Source of the DNA: JAJXWB01 sp964634325
GTDB taxonomy: Bacteria > Pseudomonadota > Alphaproteobacteria > Rhizobiales > Beijerinckiaceae
Assembly (NCBI GenBank): GCA_964634325.1
Contig: CAZWJF010000003.1
Coordinates: forward strand, 1-64,000
Length of the DNA stretch: 64,000 nucleotides
Reading direction: 5' to 3'
Position numbers and translations under genes: made by a program
In this document: positions 42,381-50,477 of the stretch, piece after piece
How positions within the stretch are numbered: the stretch's first letter is position 1
Layout of the letters: each line of letters starts with the position of its first letter
Notes under the pieces: generated by a model
Seen by the model: only the letters and a program-made list of their open reading frames with translations
The model's database searches: none
Told to the model about the DNA's origin: nothing

Positions 42381-43808
42381 ATGTCCTTTCTGTCCCGCCT
42401 GTTCGGCGCGCAGACGCGCGAACACAAACGCTCGCGCGCAGGCGCGCTGCTCGCGTTGCATACGGTCGGCGCGGCGCGCTGGACGCCGCGCGACTACGTA
42501 GCGCTGACGCGCGAAGGCTTCGAGCGCAACGCGGTCGTGCATCGCTGCGTGCGCATGGTCGCCGAATGCGCCGCCACCATTCCCTGGCGTCTCTACGAGG
42601 GCAGGGCGGAGCTGACCGCGCATCCGCTGCTCGATCTTCTCGCGCGGCCGAACCCCGCGCAGACCTCGACCGAACTGATCGAGAGTCTCGTCGTCAATCT
42701 CCTGCTGTTCGGCAACGCCTATGTCGAAGGCGCACAGGTCGATGGGCGGGTGCGTGAATTCTATGCTCTGCGCAGCGACCGAATGACGGTGTCGCCCGGT
42801 CCCAACGGATGGCCGTCGGCTTACGAATATGTCTTCGCCGGCGACCGCGTCCGCTACGAGATGATCGGTGAGGGCGTCGAGCCGATCATGCACATCAGGC
42901 TCGGGCATCCGCTCGACGATCACTACGGCCTGCCGCCGCTCGCCGCCGCCGCCGTGGCGATCGACACGCACAACGCCGCGGGCTTCTGGAACAAGGCGCT
43001 GCTCGACAACGCCGCGCGCCCCTCCGGCGCGCTCGTCTATGGCGCCGGCGACGGCGCGCAATTCTCCGATGCGCAATTCGACCGCCTGAAGAGCGAACTC
43101 GAAGAGAATTTCTCCGGCGCCGCCAATGCCGGCCGCCCGCTGCTGCTCGACGGCGGCCTCGACTGGAAGGCTTTGTCGCTGTCGCCCAAGGACATGGATT
43201 TCATTGAAGCGAAAGCAGCCGCTGCGCGAGAAATCGCGCTGTGCTTCGGCGTGCCGCCGCTGGTGCTGGGCCTGCCCGGCGACAACACGCGCGCCAATTA
43301 TGTAGAGGCCAACGCCGCCTTCTGGCGCCAGGCCGTCATCCCTATGGTCCAGCGCCTCCAGCGCGCTTTCGAGCACTGGCTGCAGCCGGCCTGGCCCGGC
43401 CTGCGGTTCGACTACGACGTCGATCGCATCGATGCGTTGAGCCCGGAGCGCGCCGCCGAATGGGCGCGCGTGGATGCGGCGACGTTTTTATCAGCGGACG
43501 AGAAGCGGGAGTTGCTGGGGTTTGCCGCGCGAGGCGCGCAGAGCTGCGACGCGGCATCGATTTGCTCGTGTAAAGCGCGCAGATCGCGATTCCAGCGTAA
43601 GGACTTCAATGAAGAGGACCTTGCGGCTGACGTTTCCGTCCAGATGCCGGAGGGCTGCGCCCAAGAGTGGCGGCATGCGATGGATCGGTGTGAGGCGCTG
43701 CTGGCGACCCCAAATCCGTCGCGCGCGTTAACGGGCGGTTACACTGATCTCTACGATTGCGCGCGGGGTTTTGTATCTGCGCGATGTGGCGGAAACGGTG
43801 TAACATAA
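42381..43808 (+). CDS. GTA portal protein (g3) with cysteine-rich C-terminal extension
   Basis: A 475-aa HK97-type portal. Residues 1-380 are canonical: FERNAVVHRCVRMVAECAA, HPLLDLLARPNP, LPPLAAAAVAIDTHN, FIEAKAAAAREIALCFGVPP and LGLPGDNTRANYVEANAAF, ending with TFLSADEKRELLGF. The last 90 or so residues are not portal: a cysteine-rich tail with SCDAASICSC, then GCAQEWRHAMDRCEALL and LTGGYTDLYDCARGFVS and RCGGN. Similar closing motifs occur, as far as I recall, at the C termini of other phage-type proteins. The tail is followed 36 bases on by a low-GC gene. An extension of this sort is not part of GTA portals I know. Confidence 0.88.
   Translation: MSFLSRLFGAQTREHKRSRAGALLALHTVGAARWTPRDYVALTREGFERNAVVHRCVRMVAECAATIPWRLYEGRAELTAHPLLDLLARPNPAQTSTELIESLVVNLLLFGNAYVEGAQVDGRVREFYALRSDRMTVSPGPNGWPSAYEYVFAGDRVRYEMIGEGVEPIMHIRLGHPLDDHYGLPPLAAAAVAIDTHNAAGFWNKALLDNAARPSGALVYGAGDGAQFSDAQFDRLKSELEENFSGAANAGRPLLLDGGLDWKALSLSPKDMDFIEAKAAAAREIALCFGVPPLVLGLPGDNTRANYVEANAAFWRQAVIPMVQRLQRAFEHWLQPAWPGLRFDYDVDRIDALSPERAAEWARVDAATFLSADEKRELLGFAARGAQSCDAASICSCKARRSRFQRKDFNEEDLAADVSVQMPEGCAQEWRHAMDRCEALLATPNPSRALTGGYTDLYDCARGFVSARCGGNGVT
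43231..43525 (+). repeat. Direct repeat, copy 1 (portal 3' segment)
   Basis: 295 bases coding portal residues from IALCFGVPP to KRELLGF. The same stretch recurs at 44399-44693 at equal length. By eye the first 106 bases are identical and about 17 substitutions fall in the remainder, many at third codon positions. It ends precisely where the portal body passes into the foreign tail. Confidence 0.95.
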
Positions 43809-43844
43809 CCGCAATTGCCGGCGACCATTTCCGGAGAGATCGTG

Positions 43845-44390
43845 ATGGACATTGCCGAACTTGATGTTTGCAATCTGGATTTTATGAAATTCGTCAAGAC
43901 TGGCGATTTTGAGGGCGCCCACGCAGCACTTTCCGTGCTCGTCGCCGATCGATCCATTTGCCCGGCCTCGCACGCCAAGTGGAGGGCCGTCATATTCGAA
44001 CGGTCGGGCGACCATCGGGCCGCAGTGGACGTACTGAGTCCCGTCATTGAGCGAGACGATTTGGTTGGCAAGTTTGCAATGCACCATCGTGCGCGAATTT
44101 ACCTCGCAGCCGGACTGCACGACGAAGCCTTGGTCGACCTGCAGGTTCTGATGAAGGATGAAACTCCCCGAGTCATTGCGGCATTGCGTCAAAGCTGCCA
44201 GTTTCAGATCGCGTACATCCTCGCGCTACGCGGCGACCCCTCTTTTCGTGAGATATGCGATCAGATTCCGGATGGACGTGAATATTTCGTCGTCAATTCG
44301 ATTGTAACGAAGCCTGATATCCAGGAGCTCTATCAGGCAAATCAGAAACGATCGACGCGCGGCCTCGACGGCAAGCGGACCAGGCGCTGA
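43845..44390 (+). CDS. TPR-like helical protein, putative partner of the portal tail
   Basis: A 181-aa soluble, acidic-to-neutral helical protein with TPR-like spacing (KWRAVIFERSGDHRAAVDVLSPVIE, RARIYLAAGLHDEALVDLQVLM is split into two helices). GGAGAG precedes the ATG. G+C is well below the cluster: the 60-base lines from 43861 and from 44281 contain 26 and 25 G+C, against 38 in a line of the capsid gene. No family named. Its place just after a polymorphic-looking tail suggests an immunity- or chaperone-like role (inference). Confidence 0.75.
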   Translation: MDIAELDVCNLDFMKFVKTGDFEGAHAALSVLVADRSICPASHAKWRAVIFERSGDHRAAVDVLSPVIERDDLVGKFAMHHRARIYLAAGLHDEALVDLQVLMKDETPRVIAALRQSCQFQIAYILALRGDPSFREICDQIPDGREYFVVNSIVTKPDIQELYQANQKRSTRGLDGKRTRR

Positions 44391-44398
44391 GGTTATAC

Positions 44399-44693
44399 AA
44401 ATCGCGCTGTGCTTCGGCGTGCCGCCGCTGGTGCTGGGCCTGCCCGGCGACAACACGCGCGCCAATTATGTAGAGGCCAACGCCGCCTTCTGGCGCCAGG
44501 CCGTAATCCCTATTGTGCAACGCCTGCAGCGCGCCTTCGAGCACTGGCTGAAGCCCGCCTGGCCCGGCCTGCGCTTCGACTACGACGTCGATCGCATCGA
44601 TGCGTTGAGCTCGGAGCGCGCCGCCGAATGGGCGCGCGTGGACGCCGCGACGTTTCTGTCGCCGGACGAGAAGCGTGAGTTGCTGGGGTTTGC
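44399..44693 (+). repeat. Direct repeat, copy 2 (orphan portal 3' segment)
   Basis: Second copy of the portal 3' segment, starting abruptly 9 bases after the TPR-like stop, with no portal N-terminal part before it. It keeps the reading frame throughout. Confidence 0.95.
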
Positions 44694-45057
44694 GGCTGCA
44701 CGGTCGAGTGCGGCCGTCTGGAAAAAGGTTTCCGCGCCGCTTGAAACTCGCTTCTCCGCAGACCAGCCGAGGGACGGCAACGGTCGATGGACATCAGGCG
44801 GCGCATCTAGCCCGCTCGGTATGTTGACCCAAGTCGCTGAGACTGCGATTTCTGCGCTTGCCGGCGAGGTTGGAGGCCTTGCCGACAATGTCACCGGGCC
44901 CGCAACCCTCGATCAATGCGATGCGCAATATGAGCTCGACAGTTCCCTGTGCAGAACGCTTGGCTCAAAACTTTCACGGGCCAAATGTTGGGCGAGCGCA
45001 GCGGACCGTCTGGCGGCCTGCCTTTCGGGTCGTCCGATTCTCCCGTTGCGATTTTGA
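44399..45057 (+). pseudogene. Orphan portal C-terminal module with a different cysteine-rich tail
   Basis: An in-frame fragment: portal segment (IALCFGVPP to ELLGF), then a new roughly 120-residue tail. The tail has the linker RFSADQPRDGNGRWTSGG, an Ala/Gly-rich middle and a cysteine-rich end (LDQCDAQYELDSSLC, then RAKCWASAADRLAACLSG and PILPL). The only start inside is GTG 44419, with no ribosome site I can see, so it is probably silent until recombined onto the full portal. This is the form of an orphan tip module as in Rhs or CDI loci. The DUF6968-like gene follows 14 bases later. Confidence 0.82.
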
Positions 45058-45071
45058 AGGGGCGTTTACGT

Positions 45072-45416
45072 ATGACTGAATCCGTCTCAACGACAGCGCG
45101 CCGCGCCTTGCGAGGCAAAACCGACAAAGGCGATGTAGAAATCGCCGTCACGATCTTCGCGCCAACGGCGGACGGCGCGAACTGGTCCTGCGTCTATGAA
45201 ATCGAGTGGCCGGATTTGACCCGCCGCAACACGGCGCTTGGCGTGGATTCGATGCAGGCGCTCATTCTTGCGCTGCAGATGGTGGGCGCAGAGCTCTACG
45301 CAGGGCGCCCGAGCCAAATTCTGACGCTCGACTGGCTCTCGGACGACGGCAGCCTGGGCTTTCCGCTGCCGCCCGCGTTGCGCAGTGTAGCGCGGGGCGA
45401 AGACAGGCTGATCTGA
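45072..45416 (+). CDS. DUF6968-like small protein, putative partner of the orphan tail
   Basis: A 114-aa soluble protein. Blocks WSCVYEIEWPDLTRRNTALG, DSMQALILALQMVGAELY and LGFPLPPAL resemble DUF6968, a small family of unknown function. AAGGGG lies 9 bases before the ATG. Its place right behind a polymorphic tail mirrors toxin-immunity gene order; activity is not shown. Confidence 0.68.
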   Translation: MTESVSTTARRALRGKTDKGDVEIAVTIFAPTADGANWSCVYEIEWPDLTRRNTALGVDSMQALILALQMVGAELYAGRPSQILTLDWLSDDGSLGFPLPPALRSVARGEDRLI

Positions 45417-45449
45417 CTCATCGATGACTGCGAACAGGGCGAGCGGACC

Positions 45450-45638
45450 ATGAACGACCTCCTCGCCCTGATCGCCGCGCGCGGCGATCTCGCGCATATC
45501 GCACTTTTTCTCTGGGCGAGCGTCGCATCGACCATGCTCTGGTACGCCCTGCGTGAACTCGCGGCGTCCAATCGCCGCTTCGATCTCTTCCTGCGCGAAC
45601 TCGCGCGCTTCAACCGCCGCTTCGGCCGCGAGGGCTGA
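45450..45638 (+). CDS. Small membrane protein, GTA g3.5-like position
   Basis: A 62-aa protein with one hydrophobic helix (HIALFLWASVASTMLWYAL) and a basic, amphipathic C-terminal helix. GTA clusters have a small open frame between portal and protease; this one fits by size and place, but sequence similarity is not something I can confirm. Confidence 0.6.
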   Translation: MNDLLALIAARGDLAHIALFLWASVASTMLWYALRELAASNRRFDLFLRELARFNRRFGREG

Positions 45639-45639
45639 T

Positions 45640-45792
45640 ATGACGTTCCGCTTTCTTCATCGACAGCGTCGGCCGCCGCGCCGCCGCGATCCCGATTCGC
45701 TGATCAGGGCCTTCTGGCGCACGCTCGAACGCTTCGCGCAACATGAACGCGCGGACCGTGAGCACGCAGCCTCGCAGAAGAACGCAGAGTGA
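45640..45792 (+). CDS. Very small basic protein between g3.5-like and protease genes
   Basis: A 50-aa arginine- and histidine-rich protein (MTFRFLHRQRRPPRRRDPD at the N terminus) starting 2 bases after the previous stop. Tight packing in the operon favours a real gene; no family known. Confidence 0.45.
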   Translation: MTFRFLHRQRRPPRRRDPDSLIRAFWRTLERFAQHERADREHAASQKNAE

Positions 45793-45834
45793 AGCGCGCC
45801 TCAAGGCTCGCGGTCCAAATTTCTGGAGAATCGG

Positions 45835-46704
45835 ATGACATTGATCGACCGCGCCGCCATGGCGCGCACGCTGACGCGCGCGCTCACGCGGGCGCCCGAA
45901 AGCAAACGCGCGCCGCTCGCCGTCGGCGAGGTCAGCGCGACCGGCGTCTTCGAGGGCTACGCCAGCCTGTTCGACGTCGCGGATCTCGGTGGCGATGTCG
46001 TGCAGGCCGGCGCCTTCCGCGACAGCCTGCGCAAGCGCGGAGCCGATCGCGTGAAGATGCTGTGGCAGCACGATCCCGCCGAACCGATCGGCGCCTGGCT
46101 TGCGATCGAGGAAGATGCGCGCGGCCTCAAGGTCAAGGGCCGTCTCAATCTTGAAGTCGCGCGGGCCCGCGAAATCCTCGCGCTGATGCGCGAGGGCCAG
46201 GTCGACGGCCTCTCCATCGGCTTTCGCACGCTGCGCGCGACACAGGACCGCAAGACCGGCCTCCGCCATTTGCAGAAGCTCGATCTCTGGGAAATCTCGC
46301 TCGTCACCTTCCCCATGCTGCCGCAGGCGAGGGTGACGGCGGTGAAGCGAGCGGCCGACGAACTGTCGCGCCAGTCTCTCGTCACATCCTCTGCTCGCGC
46401 GCGCTCGGCAACCGCTGCTGCGCAAATGGAAATGAAATTTCAACGCGTCGCGTCGCTGCTCGAACATCGCTTCGATCCGGAGCAGTTGCGCGAGGAATTC
46501 GGGCGGTGGACGAGCGGCGGCGACTCTCTCGCTTCCGAGGTCGTCGCGGCAAGAGGTGGTCCGACTGAAGCCTATTGCCGCCTCGTCGAAGAATTGTGCA
46601 TCGCCGAAGCGACCGATACGCTGCCGACGTCGGACTTCGGTGCGTCGTTCTTCAAAGCCTTGAACTCCTGCCTGGAGCGATTCGGATGCCTGGGATTGGT
46701 CTAG
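45835..46704 (+). CDS. GTA prohead protease (g4) with cysteine-rich C-terminal tail
   Basis: A 289-aa HK97-type maturation protease. The protease core is residues 30-185: GYASLFDVADLGGDVVQAGAF, catalytic His in MLWQHDPAEPIG near 80, Ser in VDGLSIGFRT near 127 and LWEISLVTFPM. Beyond about residue 210 a tail begins with EHRFDPEQLREEFGRWTSGG, the same linker as on the orphan portal module, and ends with YCRLVEELC, LNSCLERFGCLGLV. The catalytic part looks intact. GGAGAA precedes the ATG. Confidence 0.9.
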   Translation: MTLIDRAAMARTLTRALTRAPESKRAPLAVGEVSATGVFEGYASLFDVADLGGDVVQAGAFRDSLRKRGADRVKMLWQHDPAEPIGAWLAIEEDARGLKVKGRLNLEVARAREILALMREGQVDGLSIGFRTLRATQDRKTGLRHLQKLDLWEISLVTFPMLPQARVTAVKRAADELSRQSLVTSSARARSATAAAQMEMKFQRVASLLEHRFDPEQLREEFGRWTSGGDSLASEVVAARGGPTEAYCRLVEELCIAEATDTLPTSDFGASFFKALNSCLERFGCLGLV

Positions 46705-46922
46705 ACCTTCAGCGGCGACCCGCCACCGCCCTGGCGGACGTGTGCCTGCGCCATGCGCAGGAGCTGAACGCTCTGCTGCACGATATCGATCGGCGCGATA
46801 GCGCCGTCGACCTGCAGACCGCCAAGAAGATGGTCGGAAAGATGATGGGCGAAATCTACGTTGCCGCGCTCTATCCGATCTTTGAAAGATATCCGGACCT
46901 GAAGCCGCCAAGCATGCCGTAA
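46686..46922 (+). CDS. Small helical protein overlapping the protease tail, putative partner
   Basis: A 78-aa soluble helical protein (LADVCLRHAQELNALLHDID, MVGKMMGEIYVAALYPIFER). Its ATG at 46686 lies inside the last codons of the protease gene (19-base overlap) with GGAG upstream, so the two are translationally coupled. Third case in this cluster of a small gene right behind a cysteine-rich tail. No family named. Confidence 0.6.
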   Translation: MPGIGLDLQRRPATALADVCLRHAQELNALLHDIDRRDSAVDLQTAKKMVGKMMGEIYVAALYPIFERYPDLKPPSMP

Positions 46923-47051
46923 GCCGCCGCGCGCAAACCCGCGCTCGCTCACTCCACACATTCCCTTTCGCGCCGTCAGGCGCAAACCCGCGCTGCGCCG
47001 TCCGGCGCGGGACGATTTCGCGCGACGGCGCACATGTCATGAGGTGAAACC

Positions 47052-48284
47052 ATGCAGTCTCTCGAAAACAAATCCTATACGTCGGAGGCGGCGGCCTTCG
47101 ATGAATTGCACCGCGCTTTCGCGGCCTTCCGCGAGACCAACGACGAACGGCTCGGCCAGATCGAGCGGCGCTTGACGTCGGACGTGATCACCGAGGAAAA
47201 GCTCTCGCGCATCGACCGCGCGCTCGACGAGACCAAAAGCCGTCTCGATCGTTTCGCGCTCGACAACGCGCGGCCGCGTCTAGGCGGTTCGGTCAGGACC
47301 GATCATGTCGAACGCGAACACAAGGCGGCTTTCGGTCTCTACATGCGCGCGGGCGAGGCGGGCGGCCTGAAGGCGATCGAGCAGAAGGTGATGAGCCGTG
47401 GCTCCCGCCCGGACGGCGGCTATCTGGTGCCCGTGCCGGCGGAACGCGAGATCCTGCGTCGCATGTCCACGGTCTCGCCGATCCGCGCCATCGCCAATGT
47501 CGTGGAGATCTCCGGCCAGTCTCTGAAGCGCGCTTTCTCCACGACCGGCCCGGCCTCCGGGTGGGTCGCGGAAACCGATCCGCGCCCGCAATCGGCCAAC
47601 CAGCAGATCGCGGATCTCACCTTCCCGGCCATGGAGCTCTACGCCATGCCGGCGGCGACGCAGACGTTGCTCGACGACGCCGTCGTCGACATCGAACAGT
47701 GGATCGCGGATGAAGTCGCGGTCGTCTTCGCCGAACAGGAAGGCGCGGCGTTTGTCGCCGGCGACGGCGTCAACAAGCCCAGGGGTTTCCTGGCCTACAC
47801 GACGACGCCGCAGTCCACCTGGTCCTTCGGCAATATCGGCTATGTCGCGACCGGCGTGTCCGCGAACTTTCCGGCGAGCAATCCCTCGGACGTGCTGTAC
47901 GATCTCGTCTATGCGCTGAAGGCGGGCTTCCGGCAGAATGCGCGCTTCGTCGTGAACCGCAAGACGCAGGCGGCGATCCGCAAGTTCAAGACCTCGACCG
48001 GCGAGTACATCTGGGAGCCGCCGGCCACGCTCGGCGCCCAGGCGACGCTGATGAACTTCCCTGTCGTCGAAGCTGAGGACATGCCCGACATCGCCGCCAA
48101 TTCGCTTTCGCTCGCCTTCGGCGATTTCGAGCGCGGCTATGTCGTGGTCGACCGCGTGGGCGTGCGGGTGCTGCGGGACCCCTATTCGGCGAAGCCCTAC
48201 GTGCTGTTCTACACGACCAAGCGCGTCGGCGGCGGCGTGCAGAACTTCGACGCGATCAAGCTGCTGAAGTTCGGCGTGTCGTAA
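47052..48284 (+). CDS. GTA major capsid protein (g5), HK97 fold
   Basis: A 410-aa capsid protein. The N-terminal delta domain is a coiled coil (residues about 10-75). Cleavage by the protease should fall near residues 95-115. The shell domain follows, with SRGSRPDGGYLVPVPAERE, ATQTLLDDAVVDIEQWIADE, AFVAGDGVNKPRGFLAY and FVVNRKTQAAIRKFK, all family hallmarks. It appears complete. AGGTGA precedes the ATG. Confidence 0.95.
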   Translation: MQSLENKSYTSEAAAFDELHRAFAAFRETNDERLGQIERRLTSDVITEEKLSRIDRALDETKSRLDRFALDNARPRLGGSVRTDHVEREHKAAFGLYMRAGEAGGLKAIEQKVMSRGSRPDGGYLVPVPAEREILRRMSTVSPIRAIANVVEISGQSLKRAFSTTGPASGWVAETDPRPQSANQQIADLTFPAMELYAMPAATQTLLDDAVVDIEQWIADEVAVVFAEQEGAAFVAGDGVNKPRGFLAYTTTPQSTWSFGNIGYVATGVSANFPASNPSDVLYDLVYALKAGFRQNARFVVNRKTQAAIRKFKTSTGEYIWEPPATLGAQATLMNFPVVEAEDMPDIAANSLSLAFGDFERGYVVVDRVGVRVLRDPYSAKPYVLFYTTKRVGGGVQNFDAIKLLKFGVS

Positions 48285-49010
48285 TCAGCGCCACCCCGCG
48301 ATCGTCGCGTCGATCCAGTTACGGTAGGGCGCGACGCGCACGGCCTGCGTGAGGCCGCCGCAGCCGCGTCCATGCTGTCCCTGCGCGAAAGCGACGATTG
48401 CGACCAGCGCGCCGTTCGAAAAGACCGGCGCGCCGGAATCGCCGGTGCAGGCGCCTGCTCCGTCGGCGCTGTCGAGCCAGAGCAGCACGTCGGAAATCGG
48501 CGCGCGCAGCGCGAGCCGCGCGCGTCGCAATACGCCTGATGTCGATGCGTCGCCCCCGCGCGCAACGCCGAAACCGACGACATCGAACGCCCCGCCTGGC
48601 TGATGGATCGCCTCGCCAATAGACGTCGCCGCAAAGGCTTCGGGCAGCGGGTCGGCGGTTTCGACCAGCGCGAGGTCGACGGATTTCGCGCGCGCTTGCA
48701 CCGCGTCTGCGCGATAGAGCGGATGTCGTGCGACGCGCCGCACGTTCATCAGGACCGGCGCGCCGTTCGAACCCCTGAAATGAACGCGCGTCGCGGCCGG
48801 CGCGGCGACGCAATGCGCCGCCGTGAGGACGACATTCGGCGCGAGCGTGACGCCGGAGCAGAAGCCGGCGCCGCGCCCGCTTTGCGCGAGAACCATGACG
48901 ACATGCGTGCGATAGGCCGCGCCGTCGAGCGTCGGGCCGACGAGCGCGCGCGCCGAATTCGACAAGATCGCCAGAGAGGCGATGGCTAGAAACAACCGGA
49001 CGAACGCCAT
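48285..49010 (-). CDS. Trypsin-like secreted serine protease, antisense in the GTA cluster
   Basis: A 241-aa chymotrypsin-fold protease with a signal peptide (MAFVRLFLAIASLAILSNSARA). The triad is visible: His in VLTAAHCVAAP near residue 66, Asp in KSVDLALVETAD near 112 and Ser in GACTGDSGAPVFSN near 193; cysteines pair as in the family. It lies between capsid g5 (stop one base away) and connector g6, opposite to all head genes, a place where no host gene is needed. Either a stable cargo or a remodelled insertion. Confidence 0.9.
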   Translation of the reverse strand: MAFVRLFLAIASLAILSNSARALVGPTLDGAAYRTHVVMVLAQSGRGAGFCSGVTLAPNVVLTAAHCVAAPAATRVHFRGSNGAPVLMNVRRVARHPLYRADAVQARAKSVDLALVETADPLPEAFAATSIGEAIHQPGGAFDVVGFGVARGGDASTSGVLRRARLALRAPISDVLLWLDSADGAGACTGDSGAPVFSNGALVAIVAFAQGQHGRGCGGLTQAVRVAPYRNWIDATIAGWR

Positions 49011-49058
49011 GGCGTCTCATGCCACGGCTGCGTCCACGAAGGAAGCGGGAAGACGACT

Positions 49059-49676
49059 ATGGACGCAGTCCTGATCACGCCTCCGGCGGCCGAGCCGGTA
49101 TCGCTGAGCGAAGCCAGGGCGTGGTTGCGCGTCGACGGCTCTGATGAAGACGATGCGATCCGGTCGTTGATCGTTGCGGCGCGCGCGCTCGTCGAGACGG
49201 CGACGCGGCGGGCGCTTGTCGCGCAGACTTGGCGGCTCACGCTCGACGCCTGGCCTTGCGCCAGCGACGGCGCATGGTCGCTCCTCGCGTCGCGCCCGCG
49301 CACGACTCCGCTGGAGGTCTTCTTGCCGCTGGCGCCGGTTCAATCGGTGTCGGGCGTGCGGCTTTATGACGGCGTCGGACAACCCGTCGAGCTGTCATCG
49401 GCGTCGTGGCGCCTGGTCGGCGCTCCGGAGCGCGCGCGTCTCCTGTTCGCATCGCCGCCGCCCTCGCCGGGCGCTCCGGCAGCGGGGATCGAGATCGACG
49501 TGCTTGCAGGATACGGAGCGCCGCCGGAGACGCCGGCGCCGTTGCGTCACGCCATCCTCGCGCTCGTCTCGTATTGGTTCGACAACCGCGGCGATGTCGC
49601 TTCGACGACGATTGAAAACTTGCCGCCGCGAGCGGCGGCGCTTCTTGCGCCCTATCGGCGCGGGAGGCTCGCGTGA
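49059..49676 (+). CDS. GTA head-tail connector (g6)
   Basis: A 205-aa gp6-like adaptor. PVSLSEARAWLRVDGSDEDDAIRSLI near residue 14 and LVETATRRALVAQTWRLTLD near 45 are the typical helical start; the C terminus holds HAILALVSYWFDNRGD. It binds the portal from below. The stop overlaps the next start by 4 bases. Confidence 0.9.
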   Translation: MDAVLITPPAAEPVSLSEARAWLRVDGSDEDDAIRSLIVAARALVETATRRALVAQTWRLTLDAWPCASDGAWSLLASRPRTTPLEVFLPLAPVQSVSGVRLYDGVGQPVELSSASWRLVGAPERARLLFASPPPSPGAPAAGIEIDVLAGYGAPPETPAPLRHAILALVSYWFDNRGDVASTTIENLPPRAAALLAPYRRGRLA

Positions 49677-50005
49677 GCCGGCTCGCGTCGCAAGGCGAGC
49701 TGCGCGCGCGCGTGACGCTCGAGGCGCCGGACGATTCTGTCGACGACGCCGGCGCGCTCGTCCGCGTCTGGCGTCCCGTGGCGGACGTTTGGGCGAAAAT
49801 CGCGCCCCGGCGCGGCGCGGAGTTCTATCTCGCGGGCGAGCAGGAAACCATGCGCGCATACGATGTCGTCGTGCGCTGGCGTGCGGACCTGGCGAGCCCC
49901 ATGCGATTTCGAATGGGCGCGCGAGCGTTGTTCATCCGCGCCGCGTTCGATCCGGACGGTCGCAAGCAGTTTCTCGTCTGCGCTTGCGAGGAGTTCTCTG
50001 CATGA
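49673..50005 (+). CDS. GTA head closure / stopper protein (g7)
   Basis: A 110-aa SPP1 gp16-type head-closure protein: RARVTLEAPDDSVDDAGALVRVW, VADVWAKIAPRRGAEFYLAGE, then AYDVVVRWRADLASPMRF, the standard order. The start is GTG in a GTGA overlap with g6. Confidence 0.87.
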   Translation: MSRLASQGELRARVTLEAPDDSVDDAGALVRVWRPVADVWAKIAPRRGAEFYLAGEQETMRAYDVVVRWRADLASPMRFRMGARALFIRAAFDPDGRKQFLVCACEEFSA

Positions 50006-50039
50006 GCCGCCAGGCTTCGCGTGAAGCGGGAAACGCCCC

Positions 50040-50447
50040 ATGAGTTCCCCCGTTATCTCACTCCGCCGCGCGATCATCGCCGCCTTGAGCGCGGATGCGA
50101 CTCTCGTATCCCTGCTCGGCGGCGCGCGCGTGTTCGACGAGGCGCCTCCGGGCGCGCCAACGCCGCGCGTAGCGTTTTCGGAAACGCAGGCGCGCGACTG
50201 GTCGACCAGCGGATCGCGCGGCGTCGAACAGGTATTCGCACTGACCGTGTGGTCCGGCGCGCGCGGAACGCGCGAAGCGCTGAACATCGCAGACAGGATC
50301 GTCGCGCTGCTCGACGAGGCGCCGCTGACAATCGAGGGCCATTCGTTGATCGATCTGCGGTTCACGGCGCTTGCGGCGCGACGCGAACAGAACGGCCGGT
50401 ATGCGCGCGTCGACGTGCGTTTCCGCGCGACGACCGAGATGGTTTGA
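50040..50447 (+). CDS. GTA tail terminator-like protein (g8), DUF3168
   Basis: A 135-aa DUF3168 protein: LRRAIIAALSADATLVSLLGG near residue 7, FDEAPPGAPTPRVAFSE near 32 and TLVWSG-like ALTVWSGARGTREALNIADRI. It caps the tail tube. The C terminus YARVDVRFRATTEMV is standard. Confidence 0.88.
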   Translation: MSSPVISLRRAIIAALSADATLVSLLGGARVFDEAPPGAPTPRVAFSETQARDWSTSGSRGVEQVFALTVWSGARGTREALNIADRIVALLDEAPLTIEGHSLIDLRFTALAARREQNGRYARVDVRFRATTEMV

Positions 50448-50477
50448 TCCAGAAACACGAAAGCCGAGGAGCTTTTC

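Noticed and set aside
44419..45057. The second portal fragment as an ordinary expressed gene from GTG 44419
   Set aside because: Starts in the middle of the portal body without a ribosome site; best read as an orphan module.
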